From an uncultured Pelagibacteraceae bacterium (GTDB lineage Bacteria > Pseudomonadota > Alphaproteobacteria > Pelagibacterales > Pelagibacteraceae), in assembly GCA_902603625.1 (NCBI GenBank), contig CACKVM010000002.1:1-64000 (forward strand): a DNA stretch of 64,000 nt, read 5' to 3'. This document shows positions 41,426 through 52,237 of the stretch, in pieces; the first letter of the stretch is position 1; each line of letters opens with the position of its first letter. Below the pieces are notes generated by a model that worked only from the letters and a program-made list of their open reading frames with translations, was not told where the DNA came from and ran no database searches. Made by a program: the position numbers and the translations under genes.

Positions 41426-42561
41426 TTAAAAGTTGTAACTATTTTAGGAATATAATTCTTAAAATTAAAAAAACCTTTATTACAATATTGCCAAGAAAAT
41501 TGATCAAGTTTTCTATATAAAAAATCTAATTTTAAATTATTTAAATTTAAATAATCCAAGTTTTCACCAACAGTTGGATATAAAGCAATAATTCCTTCAT
41601 TTATGTTTTTAATTTCACTTATATCTATTAATTCATAATCAATAGAATTATTTTTTAATCTCTGAATTTGGTCTTGAATTAAACGTGATTTAAATTTAAT
41701 AACTTTCTCACTTAGTTTGATAGATCTATTTTCATTTTTATTGGAAATTATATAAATTTTTTTAAATTTATTATTTTGAAAATCAGAAGTTTCAAATGAT
41801 AGATTATTTTCGAAAATTAAAAGGTTTCTATCATTTATATTTTGATTACTAAAATCTTGTTTAACAATTGGATAAGTTTTTTCCGAAATTTTAGGGGGAG
41901 CGTTCTCGTTTAATTTGATTTTATTATATCTATTATTAGTGAATTTTTTAATATTCCACTCATTTGCCAAATAATGTTTTCCTTGTGTTTGGATTCCAGC
42001 TACCCATCTCCAGCCAAGAGTATTTGAAGCAGCGTCGCCATCGTAAAGATGTTGCATAAAAAATTCCGCACCTAATTGCCATGGTAATTCCAAAGTGAAT
42101 ATCCAAATACTAGCGAACCACATTCTAGTATGATTATGTAAATAGTTATTTTCTTTAAGTTCTACTACCCATTGATCAAAGCATTCAATATTAGTTTTTC
42201 CATCAATCGCATTTTTATAATTTTGTTTATCTTTAAACTCTTTTCGAATTTTGTTTAGCTCAACTAAGTAATCTGTCCAAACATTAGGTCGTAATTCTAA
42301 CCAACCTTTCCAATACGTTCGCCATAAAACTTCTTGAATAAATTTTTCATTTTTTGAAAAAGAATATTTATTTAATGATTTTATTATCACCTCTTTCTCA
42401 TTAATTACTCCATGGGAGATATATGGAGATAAACAAGAAGTGTTTGATCTATTATTAGGCCCATAATCAAAATTTCTTAGTTTTGAATATTCTGAGAGAT
42501 TCTTTTCAACAAAATTATCCAATTTCTCAATAGCTTTTGCCCTTGACGCATCAAAATTCAT
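41422..42561 (-). CDS. Photolyase/cryptochrome-like protein starting with the FAD-binding domain
   Basis: ASRAKAIEKLDNFV...YLHNHTRMWFASIW...FMQHLYDGDAASNTLGWRWVAGIQTQGKHYLA; no N-terminal alpha/beta domain, C-terminal ~165 aa alpha/beta-like region. Confidence 0.85.
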   Translation of the reverse strand: MNFDASRAKAIEKLDNFVEKNLSEYSKLRNFDYGPNNRSNTSCLSPYISHGVINEKEVIIKSLNKYSFSKNEKFIQEVLWRTYWKGWLELRPNVWTDYLVELNKIRKEFKDKQNYKNAIDGKTNIECFDQWVVELKENNYLHNHTRMWFASIWIFTLELPWQLGAEFFMQHLYDGDAASNTLGWRWVAGIQTQGKHYLANEWNIKKFTNNRYNKIKLNENAPPKISEKTYPIVKQDFSNQNINDRNLLIFENNLSFETSDFQNNKFKKIYIISNKNENRSIKLSEKVIKFKSRLIQDQIQRLKNNSIDYELIDISEIKNINEGIIALYPTVGENLDYLNLNNLKLDFLYRKLDQFSWQYCNKGFFNFKNYIPKIVTTFN

Positions 42562-42566
42562 AATAC

Positions 42567-43754
42567 CTAGTATCTTAATTTTTTTTTGTGATAATTGATA
42601 AATCTTTCTATGTTTGACTTATTAAAAGTTTTATTTTCCTCAAAAGAAACTTTTTTTAAAGAGTAAGCAGAACTATTTGTTTGTCTAGACTCAATTATGA
42701 CATTGCCTTTATAAAGTTTGAGTTTGATTGATCCATTAACTTTACCTCTTTTAAGATCTACAATTTTTTGAAGTTTTAATCTTTCTTTTGAATACCAATA
42801 ACCATTATAAATAAGTTTAGCGTATCTTGGCATAATCAAATCTTTTTTATGCATAGTTTCTTTATCTAATGTTACAGATTCTACAGCTCTGTGAGCAATG
42901 ACCAATAAAGTTCCACCTGGTGTTTCATATACTCCTCTTGATTTTATTCCAATAAATCTATTTTCAACCAAGTCTACTCTTCCAATCCCATTTTTTCCTG
43001 CTAAGTAATTTAGTTTTGCTAATAATTTTGATGGAGTTAATTTTTTTCCATTAAGACCAATTGGATTACTATTCTTAAAATTAATTGTTACGAATGTAGG
43101 TTTATTAGGTGCTTTTTCAGGAGAAACTGTTCTTTGAAAAATAAATTCTGGTGCAGATTTTCTTGGATTTTCTAAAACTTTTCCTTCAGTTGAAGTATGA
43201 AACAAATTATCATCTATTGAAAAAGGAGGTGCTCCTTTTTTATCTTTAGGAATAGACATTCCTCTTTTCTTTGCATAACTTATAAGATCAGTTCTTGATT
43301 TTAATTTCCAAATTCTCCAAGGAGCGATGATTTTAATGTCAGGTCCAAAATAATGATAACCTAATTCAAATCTAATTTGATCATTCCCTTTTCCTGTTGA
43401 ACCATGTGAAACAGCATAAGCTTTTAATTTTTTAGCTACTCTGATTTGATCTTTTGCAATTAGTGGTCTAGCGATCGAAGTTCCAAGTAAATAAACACCC
43501 TCATAAATAGCGTGTCCTCTTATCATTGGGAATACATAATCTTTAACGAACACATCTTTTAAGTCCTTGATTATAATTTTTTGAACACCAAGTTTTTTTG
43601 CATTTTTGATTATTTTTTTTTTATCAAAATTTTGACCAATATCTGCAGTATAACAAATAACTTCTGCATTATAGTTTTCCTGAAGCCATTTTAAAATTAT
43701 TGAAGTGTCTAAACCTCCAGAATAAGCTAAAACAATCTTCTTCTTTAATTCCAT
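42567..43754 (-). CDS. argG: Argininosuccinate synthase
   Basis: KIVLAYSGGLDTSIILKWL; HGSTGKGNDQIRFE. Confidence 0.97.
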   Translation of the reverse strand: MELKKKIVLAYSGGLDTSIILKWLQENYNAEVICYTADIGQNFDKKKIIKNAKKLGVQKIIIKDLKDVFVKDYVFPMIRGHAIYEGVYLLGTSIARPLIAKDQIRVAKKLKAYAVSHGSTGKGNDQIRFELGYHYFGPDIKIIAPWRIWKLKSRTDLISYAKKRGMSIPKDKKGAPPFSIDDNLFHTSTEGKVLENPRKSAPEFIFQRTVSPEKAPNKPTFVTINFKNSNPIGLNGKKLTPSKLLAKLNYLAGKNGIGRVDLVENRFIGIKSRGVYETPGGTLLVIAHRAVESVTLDKETMHKKDLIMPRYAKLIYNGYWYSKERLKLQKIVDLKRGKVNGSIKLKLYKGNVIIESRQTNSSAYSLKKVSFEENKTFNKSNIERFINYHKKKLRY

Positions 43755-43757
43755 TAA

Positions 43758-44270
43758 TTAACTACATGCAGTTTTTGCAGTTTTGTATGCTTTAGTAAAA
43801 CCTAAAAGCGAGTAGTGATCAATTGTTTGAGAACCTTTTTGATTGTATCCTGTAATCATAATACGTGAACCTTTTTTCATTATTTTTATCATTTTTCTCT
43901 CTATTTTATTATCTGCTATCCATGCAAAACCTTGTTGCATAATATCAAACTTAATTTTATTTTTTCCAGATTGAGCTATTACAGAATTATTTTTATTAAA
44001 TTCATATCCAGGACTAGCACTTATTTCATCAGAAATTTTCTCATTTGGTCTAAAGGTTACAAACAATTTTGCTTCTCTTTTATTTGACTTAGGTGATTGC
44101 AAAACAGGAGATGATTGGGCAAAACAAATTTTACCATTTGCTTCAATGTAAACCATTGTTTGCCAATCTTTAAATTTTCCAATTTCTTTCAGATCTTCTC
44201 CCTTTGACGGGGTAAATGAGAACAATGTAAAAACAAAATAAATTAATATACTTTTTTTAATTATGGACAT
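43758..44270 (-). CDS. Invasion-associated locus B (IalB)-like periplasmic protein
   Basis: Signal peptide; FKDWQTMVYIEANGKICFAQSSPV. Confidence 0.8.
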   Translation of the reverse strand: MSIIKKSILIYFVFTLFSFTPSKGEDLKEIGKFKDWQTMVYIEANGKICFAQSSPVLQSPKSNKREAKLFVTFRPNEKISDEISASPGYEFNKNNSVIAQSGKNKIKFDIMQQGFAWIADNKIERKMIKIMKKGSRIMITGYNQKGSQTIDHYSLLGFTKAYKTAKTACS

Positions 44271-45298
44271 GGGTTGGGATAAATTTTTTGTACTTCGTTA
44301 ATTTCATCAATAATTTCATCAGATAATTTTATATTTACACTTTCTATATCTGTTTTCAACTGATCCATTGTCGTAGCTCCAATTATTATACTTGTAACAA
44401 ATGGCTGTACTTCACAGAATTTTAAACTCATTTGTGCAAAGTTTAATCCATGCTTATTTGCTATCTCATTATATCTTTCAATTGCTAATTGACCATTTTC
44501 GGTTTTATATCTGTTAAATTGATCACCAAATAATTTCATTCTTGATTTTTTTGGTAATTTTCCATTTCTGTACTTACCTGACAAATAACCAAAAGCTAAA
44601 GGAGAATATGCCAAAAGTCCACTTTCTTCTCTAATAGAGATTTCAGCGAGTCCAACCTCATAAGTTCTATTTAATAAACTATAAGGATTTTGAACTGACA
44701 TTACCCGAGGAAGATTTTTTAATTTTGAGATTTCTAAAAATTTTGATAGACCCCACGCTGTCTCATTTGAGAGTCCTATATATCTAATTTTACCATTTTT
44801 AATTATTTTATTAAGGGAATTAAGAATATCTTCAAATTTGTTCCAATTATCATCATCTTTGTGTCGATATCCAAGTTTTCCAAAAAAATTACTTTTTCTT
44901 TCTGGCCAGTGCAATTGATAAAGATCAATATAGTCTGTTTTCAATCTTTTTAAGCTTTCATTGACAGCATCATTTAAATTTTTTTCGTCATATTGATTAC
45001 CTCCACCTCGTATCCAATCTAAACCAGGTCCAGCAATTTTTGTTGCTAGAATCACTTCATTTCTTTTTTTTGTTTTTTGAAACCAATTTCCTATTACTTC
45101 CTCTGTTTTACCATAAGTATTTTCTTTTGGCGGAATTGCATATAGCTCTGCAGTATCCCAAAAATTCACTCCTTGATTTAAAGCATAATCCATTTGTTCG
45201 AAACCTTCTGCTTCAGTATTTTGTTCGCCCCAAGTCATTGTACCGAGACAAATTGTACTTACCTCAAGTGAGGTATTTCCTAATTTTTTGTAATTCAT
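44261..45298 (-). CDS. Aldo/keto reductase
   Basis: LGTMTWGEQNTE; FWDTAELYAIPP; SLKRLKTDYIDLYQLHWPER. Confidence 0.95.
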   Translation of the reverse strand: MNYKKLGNTSLEVSTICLGTMTWGEQNTEAEGFEQMDYALNQGVNFWDTAELYAIPPKENTYGKTEEVIGNWFQKTKKRNEVILATKIAGPGLDWIRGGGNQYDEKNLNDAVNESLKRLKTDYIDLYQLHWPERKSNFFGKLGYRHKDDDNWNKFEDILNSLNKIIKNGKIRYIGLSNETAWGLSKFLEISKLKNLPRVMSVQNPYSLLNRTYEVGLAEISIREESGLLAYSPLAFGYLSGKYRNGKLPKKSRMKLFGDQFNRYKTENGQLAIERYNEIANKHGLNFAQMSLKFCEVQPFVTSIIIGATTMDQLKTDIESVNIKLSDEIIDEINEVQKIYPNPCP

Positions 45299-45376
45299 TT
45301 AGGTTTTTGAGTTATTTTTTATTAATCTTTTAAGGTATCTTGAATAATTAGTAAAAGACTATATATCTATTTCATA

Positions 45377-46141
45377 ATGGAATTTAATAAAAAAGGAATA
45401 TTAGCTAGAGCAAAAGAAACTGCGCAAAAAACAGCTGCAGTGACAGATGAGGGCTTAAGAGCCTACATGTTAAAAGTATATAACTACATGGCAACTGGAA
45501 TACTATTGACTGGTATAATAGCTCTCATAACTTTTAAGATGTCAGTCGTTACAAATGATTTAGGATCTATTGTAGGTTTAACCCAAGTTGGTAATGCAAT
45601 TTACATGTCTGGATTAAAATGGCTAGTAATGTTAGCTCCCTTAGGAATAGTATTTTACATGAGTTTCGGAATAAACAAGATGGGTGCATCTAAAGCACAA
45701 ATGACATTTTGGGTTTTTGCCGCTTTAATGGGCTTATCATTATCATCAATTTTATTAGTCTACACTGGTATGAGTGTAACAAGGGTATTTTTCATATGTT
45801 CAGCTACTTTTGGTGCAATGAGTATCTATGGTTATACAACTAAAAGAGATTTAACTAAGTTGGGATCTTTTTTAATGATGGGACTGATCGGTATTATTAT
45901 TGCTTCTATTGTTAATATATTTATGAAATCCTCAATGATGTATTTTGTAATTTCTATATTAGGTGTTTTAATTTTTGTTGGTCTTACAGCGTATGATACT
46001 CAAAAAATAAAAAATATGTACACAGCAACTGATACTGGAGAATTAATAGGTAAAAAAGCTGTTATGGGAGCACTAACTCTTTACCTAGATTTTATTAATT
46101 TATTTATTATGCTTTTAAGACTTTTTGGTCAAAGAAGATAA
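45377..46141 (+). CDS. Bax inhibitor-1/YccA family membrane protein
   Basis: Seven TM; VGLTAYDTQKIKNMY; GALTLYLDFINLFIMLLRLFG. Confidence 0.95.
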   Translation: MEFNKKGILARAKETAQKTAAVTDEGLRAYMLKVYNYMATGILLTGIIALITFKMSVVTNDLGSIVGLTQVGNAIYMSGLKWLVMLAPLGIVFYMSFGINKMGASKAQMTFWVFAALMGLSLSSILLVYTGMSVTRVFFICSATFGAMSIYGYTTKRDLTKLGSFLMMGLIGIIIASIVNIFMKSSMMYFVISILGVLIFVGLTAYDTQKIKNMYTATDTGELIGKKAVMGALTLYLDFINLFIMLLRLFGQRR

Positions 46142-46148
46142 TTTCTTT

Positions 46149-46487
46149 CTACAATTTTTTCCAATTAATACTTTTCAGAAGCAATTTAAGATCGAAAGAA
46201 TTTTTTAATACTTTTCCATTAGTGTCAGTAATTAAATACTTTAGATTTTTATTTTTTGGTTTAAAATTTTTACATATTTTATAAAGTGCATTCTCAGCTG
46301 CATTTTTGAATACACTAAAACCTACCTGTTTACTTGAAATACTTAAACCATAATCTTTCCAAGACCCTTCGGAGACCATTTTTGCATAAAGATTTAAAAT
46401 TATTTTTAATTCCTCTTTTTCAAAAAAATTTCTTTCCTCTGTTTTTTTATTAATATTATCTATTACTAATCTTAAGTTGTTATTCAT
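46149..46487 (-). CDS. DUF2794-like protein
   Basis: LNLYAKMVSEGSWKDYGLSISSKQVGFSVFKNAAENALYKICK. Confidence 0.82.
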   Translation of the reverse strand: MNNNLRLVIDNINKKTEERNFFEKEELKIILNLYAKMVSEGSWKDYGLSISSKQVGFSVFKNAAENALYKICKNFKPKNKNLKYLITDTNGKVLKNSFDLKLLLKSINWKKL

Positions 46488-47031
46488 CTATTTTATATTT
46501 GTTTATTAATCCTATTTGAAAAGCAGTAAAGATAAATGTAATCGGCAATAAACCCCAAACTTTAAAGTTAACCCAGAATTCTTCTGATTGTGTACGCCAA
46601 ACCAATTCATTTAATATTGCCAATCCAAAGAAAAAATATATCCATCTTTTGTTAAGAATTTCCCACCCTTCATTTGTTAATAGGACAGATTTTCCCATTA
46701 TTTTTTTTAAAATTGGTTCTTCACTAAAATATTTTCCAAATATTAGAGTTACACCAAATAAAATATTTATAATTGTGGGTTTAATAAAAATAAAAACAGG
46801 ATTATCAAAATATAACGTTAATCCTCCAAATAAAGTTATTAGTATTCCACTAATTAATGGGATTTTAGGAATTTTCTTTTCTAAAAACCAGACTACAACC
46901 AATGCTATTATTGTCGCAACTATAAAAGGTGGAATAGCTACTTTTAAATTTTTTTCACTCTCATAATAAAAGTAAAAAAAAATAATTAATGGTCCAAAAT
47001 CGGTAAGAAACTTTAAAAAAGATTTGTTCAC
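46480..47031 (-). CDS. yciB: Septation protein A / YciB family
   Basis: FLTDFGPLIIFFYFYY; LTNEGWEILNKRWIYFFFGLAILNELVWRT. Confidence 0.93.
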   Translation of the reverse strand: MNKSFLKFLTDFGPLIIFFYFYYESEKNLKVAIPPFIVATIIALVVVWFLEKKIPKIPLISGILITLFGGLTLYFDNPVFIFIKPTIINILFGVTLIFGKYFSEEPILKKIMGKSVLLTNEGWEILNKRWIYFFFGLAILNELVWRTQSEEFWVNFKVWGLLPITFIFTAFQIGLINKYKIDE

Positions 47032-47119
47032 TTATTAAATATTAACATAAATAATATTTATTCAGAAATTATAAATTTTTCTTATTGATTTTTATATTTA
47101 AATACCCATACTAAACCTA

Positions 47120-47440
47120 ATGGCAATACAAAAAGCTAAATTTTCTATTGGAGATATAGTAAAGCATAAACACTTTGAGTTTAGAGGCGTAATTTATGAT
47201 GTTGACTTTGAATTCAATAATTCTGAGGAATGGTATCAATCAATACCTAAAAACGTAAGACCCAGAAAAGACCAACCTTTTTATCATTTGTTAGCTGAAA
47301 ATGATGAAATTACGTATGAGGCATATGTTTCAGAACAAAATCTTTTAACAGATGACTCAGAGGAACCGATTAAACATCCATTAATTGAAGAAATATTTTC
47401 AGGAAAAAGAGGATCTAGTTATTTTAAGCCATCAAATTAA
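47120..47440 (+). CDS. hspQ: Heat shock protein HspQ
   Basis: FSIGDIVKHKHFEFRGVIYDVD; DQPFYHLLAE. Confidence 0.93.
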   Translation: MAIQKAKFSIGDIVKHKHFEFRGVIYDVDFEFNNSEEWYQSIPKNVRPRKDQPFYHLLAENDEITYEAYVSEQNLLTDDSEEPIKHPLIEEIFSGKRGSSYFKPSN

Positions 47441-47597
47441 GATTCATTTTTTTAACACAATTGCTTCAAAACTTAGACATATGAAATTCGTATGATTACT
47501 CAGTATCTGGTCAAGAGTGTTAAATTTTATCCCATTATTATCTCCCTCTACATTCTTGATCAGATAAATTTTTCGTAATACAACCCTTCTATAAATT

Positions 47598-48305
47598 ATG
47601 ATGAAAATATTTGAACCAAATAAAATTTTTTTATTTACATCTAAAGCACCAAAATATGTAATGTTCTTATTTGTAATAGTTTTATCTATTGGACTTATTG
47701 AAGCTCTCATTTTCTCGCCAGAGGATTATAAACAAAGCCATTCAGTTCGAATAATGTATGTGCATGTACCAGCAGCATGGATTTCATTAGGTATTTTTTC
47801 ATCAATAACTTTACTCTCTATAAGTGGATTTATTTTTCGAAATAAGTATTTATTTATATTTGCAAAAAGTTTGGCTCCATCTGGATTGGTATTAAATATT
47901 ATTGCATTAGTTACAGGCTCTATTTGGGGCAGACCAACGTGGGGCACTTGGTGGGCTTGGGATGCCAGAATAACCTCGATGCTAATCTTAGCATTATTTT
48001 ATTTAATGTATTTAGTTGCATGGAGAATATATGAAGATAAAGATAAGGTTTTAAAAATTACAACTTTTATAACTATTCTGGGAATTGTAAATATACCTAT
48101 AATAAAATATTCTGTTGATTGGTGGAACACACTTCATCAACCTGCTTCAATTAACATTTTATCAAAATCTTCGATACATTCTTCAATGATGTTTCCGCTA
48201 ATGATTATGACTGCGGCATTTACACTATTTTCATTGTTAATTTTTTTGATGAAATATAATACAGAAATGATAAAAATTAAAAATAAGGGTTTAGATAGGT
48301 TATGA
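47598..48305 (+). CDS. ccmC: Heme exporter / cytochrome c biogenesis CcmC
   Basis: MYVHVPAAWISLG; GRPTWGTWWAWDARITSMLILALFY. Confidence 0.96.
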   Translation: MMKIFEPNKIFLFTSKAPKYVMFLFVIVLSIGLIEALIFSPEDYKQSHSVRIMYVHVPAAWISLGIFSSITLLSISGFIFRNKYLFIFAKSLAPSGLVLNIIALVTGSIWGRPTWGTWWAWDARITSMLILALFYLMYLVAWRIYEDKDKVLKITTFITILGIVNIPIIKYSVDWWNTLHQPASINILSKSSIHSSMMFPLMIMTAAFTLFSLLIFLMKYNTEMIKIKNKGLDRL

Positions 48306-48520
48306 TAACAAATTTATTTTATATGAGTGGATACGGAACATATGTTTGGTCTGCATTTATTTTTACCTTTTTTAGTTTTTCGATTTTATACTTGGTCATA
48401 AGAGTTCAATATGTGAGAGAGAAGAATAAATTTATTTCTAAATTTGGGGCTTTAGACCCTAAGAAAGCCGAAATTGCAAAATCACAAAATATTAATAGAG
48501 AAATTTTATCTACAAACTAA
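48302..48520 (+). CDS. ccmD: CcmD-like small heme exporter subunit
   Basis: MSGYGTYVWSAFIFTFFSFSILYL; position between ccmC and ccmE. Confidence 0.85.
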   Translation: MITNLFYMSGYGTYVWSAFIFTFFSFSILYLVIRVQYVREKNKFISKFGALDPKKAEIAKSQNINREILSTN

Positions 48521-48539
48521 AATTATTAACTTTTGAACC

Positions 48540-48962
48540 ATGTATGGTCGAAAAGTTAAGTTAAGATTTTTTTTTATTATTTTACTATTAATTACTTTAA
48601 CTCTATCTATCTTTCTTATTCTAAAATCTCTTGAGGAAAATGTAGTTTATTTTAAATCTCCTACCGATGTTCAATTAATTTATGAAAATAAAAATGAAAA
48701 AATAAGAATAGGTGGAATGGTTAAAAAAGACTCATTAGAAATTACTAAAAAAGAAGTAAAGTTCATAATAACTGATTTTAAAAATGAGATTAATGTGACT
48801 TACTCAGGTGTTGTACCCAATCTTTTTTCCGAAGGGAAAGGAGTAGTTGCTGAAGGATTTTTAAAAGACAAGAATTTTTTTCAAGCTTCAAAGATTCTAG
48901 CTAAACATGATGAAAATTATATGCCCCCAGAAGTTAAAGAGGCTTTAGGAGAAAATAAATGA
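48540..48962 (+). CDS. ccmE: Cytochrome c maturation protein CcmE
   Basis: [35 protein letters not shown] (heme-binding HDENY). Confidence 0.96.
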   Translation: MYGRKVKLRFFFIILLLITLTLSIFLILKSLEENVVYFKSPTDVQLIYENKNEKIRIGGMVKKDSLEITKKEVKFIITDFKNEINVTYSGVVPNLFSEGKGVVAEGFLKDKNFFQASKILAKHDENYMPPEVKEALGENK

Positions 48963-50836
48963 TTTACAGTACCTTAGGCTACTATTCTTTAATATTTGGT
49001 TTAGTTATTTCATTACCTTTATTTTTTTTTTCAACTAAAAATTTTAAGAATCAATATCCTTTAGACTTCAAAATCATAATATTTTCTTTTATTCAATTAA
49101 TTTTAGTTATTATAAGTTTTCTAGGGCTTATACTTTCATTTGTTTACTCTGATTTTAGTAATGAAACTGTTTTTAATAACTCCCACACTACAAAACCTTT
49201 ATTTTATAAAATAACTGGCACCTGGGGTAATCATGAAGGAAGCTTATTATTATGGTTATTAGTTTTAACATTATTTATTTTTATTTTTCTAATTAAATCG
49301 GAAGGATTGCTTAAAAAATATAGAATATTAACTTTATTATTTCAGCAAATAATTATTATAGGTTTTTTTGTCTTTTTAATTAAATCATCAAATCCTTTTA
49401 ATTATTTAATCCCTGCACCAAAAGAAGGATTAGGTCTTAATCCAATTTTACAAGACCCAGCTTTAGCCATTCATCCTCCAATATTATATTTAGGTTATGT
49501 TGGATCCTCAATTATTTTTTCGAGCGTTCTAGCTGCAACAACTTTGAATTATATTTCAAACACATGGGCAACTCACATAAAAAAATGGGTTTTGTTGTCA
49601 TGGGTTTTTTTAACATTAGGAATTTTACTTGGTTCTATATGGGCTTATTATGAATTAGGATGGGGTGGATTTTGGTTTTGGGATCCTGTTGAAAATGTAT
49701 CTTTAATGCCATGGCTTGCTTTAACTACATTGTTACATTGTATTTTAGTATTAGAAAAAAGATATCAGCTAAAATCATGGGTAATAATTTTATCTATCTC
49801 AACTTTTGCATTAAGTATGTGTGGAACCTTTTTAGTAAGATCTGGAATTTTAAACTCCATTCATACATTTGCAAATGATCCAGAGAGAGGTTTATATATA
49901 TTAACTTTTTTATTTATATTAATTCTTATTTCTTTATTAATTTTCTTTATCTTTCATAAAGAAGATAAACATAAGTTTAATTCCTTTTTTTTATTTAGTA
50001 AGGAAACAGCCATAGTAATTAATAATTGGTTTATGATGTATTTCTTAGCAGTCGTTTTAATTGGAACTGTATATCCAATTTTCTTGGAGGTTATATCGTC
50101 AGAAAATATTTCAGTTGGCCCACCATTTTACAACAAGTTAATAATTCCTTTTCTTATCCCTTTTTTAATTTTTATGGCAATAGGACCTCAACTAAGATGG
50201 ATTAAGACAAGACTTGAAAAAAAGCTAAATTTAATCTTATTATTTGTTATTTCTTTATTAGTTTCTTTTTTTATTATTAGAAATTTAGATATTAATTTTT
50301 TAATCAATACAGTTTTAATAGGAAGTGCGCTGTACCTTTTTTTTATAACAATAAGAGATTTTATTTTAAAAAAAAATATTAATATTTCTCAAAATATAGC
50401 GCATTTTGGCTTTAGTTTATTTATTTTAAGTATTCTTTTTAATAATTTTTTTTCAAGTGAGGTTATCACAAATTTAAAAGTTGGTGAGAAGTTTAATAAC
50501 GATAGATATGAAATTTTTTTTAAAGATTTAAAAAAGTTTGAAAAAAAAAATTATGTGTCCTTCGTAGGTAAATTCTCTATTAAAGAAAATAATAAAGAGT
50601 CAAACATGGAACCTGAATTAAGAATTTACAATCAGCCAAATATAATTACAAGTGAAGCTGATATTAAAACTTCTTTTTTATCTGATAAGTTTATCACCAT
50701 TAATACAGTAAATAATAAAGAATATTTTAATGTTAGATATCAAGTTAAACCTTTCATGATTTGGATTTGGCTGTCAGTACTATTAATTAGCTTAGGAGGA
50801 GTCATAAGTTTATTTAAAAAATATTATGAAAAATAA
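48959..50836 (+). CDS. ccmF: Heme lyase CcmF
   Basis: [46 protein letters not shown]. Confidence 0.97.
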   Translation: MIYSTLGYYSLIFGLVISLPLFFFSTKNFKNQYPLDFKIIIFSFIQLILVIISFLGLILSFVYSDFSNETVFNNSHTTKPLFYKITGTWGNHEGSLLLWLLVLTLFIFIFLIKSEGLLKKYRILTLLFQQIIIIGFFVFLIKSSNPFNYLIPAPKEGLGLNPILQDPALAIHPPILYLGYVGSSIIFSSVLAATTLNYISNTWATHIKKWVLLSWVFLTLGILLGSIWAYYELGWGGFWFWDPVENVSLMPWLALTTLLHCILVLEKRYQLKSWVIILSISTFALSMCGTFLVRSGILNSIHTFANDPERGLYILTFLFILILISLLIFFIFHKEDKHKFNSFFLFSKETAIVINNWFMMYFLAVVLIGTVYPIFLEVISSENISVGPPFYNKLIIPFLIPFLIFMAIGPQLRWIKTRLEKKLNLILLFVISLLVSFFIIRNLDINFLINTVLIGSALYLFFITIRDFILKKNINISQNIAHFGFSLFILSILFNNFFSSEVITNLKVGEKFNNDRYEIFFKDLKKFEKKNYVSFVGKFSIKENNKESNMEPELRIYNQPNIITSEADIKTSFLSDKFITINTVNNKEYFNVRYQVKPFMIWIWLSVLLISLGGVISLFKKYYEK

Positions 50837-51350
50837 AATACTTTCTTTTTTGTCAATTTTAATTTTGATTTTTGTTTTTACAACATTTTATAAAGGTTTA
50901 GAAAAATCAAATATTTATGAACCACAAAATAGTTTAAAAAAAATACCTGAATTTTCTATGATGACTTTTTTTGAAAGTAAGGAAATTTATTCAAAAGATA
51001 TATTTAGAGATAATGATTTTTACTTAATAAATATTTGGGCCTCTTGGTGTGTGCCTTGTAGAGATGAACATCAATTTTTAGTTAGCTTAAGTAAAAATAA
51101 TCGTTTAGAAATTATTGGTATAAACTATAAAGATAATTATAAAAATGCAGAGAGATTTTTAATTGAATTGGGAAATCCCTACTCAAAAATTTTAGTAGAT
51201 AAGGATGGAACAAAAGCTATTGAATGGGGTGCAATAGGAGTACCAGAAACCTTTTTGGTCTATGAAAATAAAATTTTAAAAAAGATCATTGGTCCACTTA
51301 ATTCTGAATTAGCTGAAGAAATTGAACGTATAGTAAATGAAAAAATTTAG
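50826..51350 (+). CDS. ccmG: Thiol:disulfide oxidoreductase CcmG/DsbE
   Basis: NIWASWCVPCRDEHQFL; GAIGVPETFLV. Confidence 0.95.
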   Translation: MKNKILSFLSILILIFVFTTFYKGLEKSNIYEPQNSLKKIPEFSMMTFFESKEIYSKDIFRDNDFYLINIWASWCVPCRDEHQFLVSLSKNNRLEIIGINYKDNYKNAERFLIELGNPYSKILVDKDGTKAIEWGAIGVPETFLVYENKILKKIIGPLNSELAEEIERIVNEKI

Positions 51351-51702
51351 TTTGTTTATAATTATTTTACTATCGTTGAATATTAATTCATCCCAAGCTG
51401 ATGAAATAGAATTACAAAACAAAATTACCAAAAACTTAAGATGTTTAATTTGTCAAGGTCAATCAGTTTTCGACTCAGATTCTGATTTTGCTAATAGTCT
51501 TAAAATTGTAGTTAGAAACAAAATCGATGAGGGTTTTACAGAAAATGAAATTAATGATTTTTTGATTCAAAAATATGGAGAGTGGATTTTATATGATCCT
51601 AAATTTAACAAAAATACTTATTTATTGTGGCTTTTACCTCTATTGATCTTCTTACTAGGTGGTGCAATAATATTTAAAAAATTAATAAAAATTAATAAAT
51701 AA
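51337..51702 (+). CDS. ccmH: Cytochrome c maturation protein CcmH
   Basis: LRCLICQGQSVFDSDSDFA; YGEWILYDPKF. Confidence 0.95.
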   Translation: MKKFSLFIIILLSLNINSSQADEIELQNKITKNLRCLICQGQSVFDSDSDFANSLKIVVRNKIDEGFTENEINDFLIQKYGEWILYDPKFNKNTYLLWLLPLLIFLLGGAIIFKKLIKINK

Positions 51703-51706
51703 ATTA

Positions 51707-52228
51707 ATGAGAAAAATATTTTTTTTAAAAAAGATTTCCATAACTTTAATTCTTATATTTAGTATAAGTAACTTAACAACAGCAGATGAGAATAATAATG
51801 GACATCAAATAAATTTTTTTACTGGAAATTTTGATTTTAGTGATGATAAACAGAGTGCGTATTTATTTGGTTTTCAACATCAAGATGAAAATTTAAATAG
51901 AGATACATTTTTAGGAAATGTATCTCCAATTACAGGAGGATTTATCACAGAAAACTCTGCAGCATATATTTATACGGGCATTGAGTGGAATATGGAAATG
52001 AGTGATAAAATGGCTTTTACACCAAGTTTTGCCCCTGGTTTTTATCATGAAGGCGATGGGAAAGATTTGGGACATGTTTTGGAATTTAAATCTGAAGTGC
52101 AAATTTCTTATGCAACCTCTGAAAATTCAAGCATTGGCGTATCATATAACCATGTATCAAATGCCAGTTTAGGAGATAAAAATCCTGGGGCAAATAGTTA
52201 TATGTTTAATTTTATTAAAAACTTCTAA
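51707..52228 (+). CDS. PagL-like lipid A deacylase
   Basis: C-terminal SYNHVSNASLGDKNPGANSYMF (PagL His-x-Ser-Asn); signal peptide. Confidence 0.82.
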   Translation: MRKIFFLKKISITLILIFSISNLTTADENNNGHQINFFTGNFDFSDDKQSAYLFGFQHQDENLNRDTFLGNVSPITGGFITENSAAYIYTGIEWNMEMSDKMAFTPSFAPGFYHEGDGKDLGHVLEFKSEVQISYATSENSSIGVSYNHVSNASLGDKNPGANSYMFNFIKNF

Positions 52229-52237
52229 CATAAAGTA

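Noticed and set aside
47444-47710. 88-aa minus-strand ORF between hspQ and ccmC
   Set aside because: Its N-terminal half is antisense to ccmC. The remaining 154 bp between hspQ and ccmC could hold a remnant, but I recognise no family.
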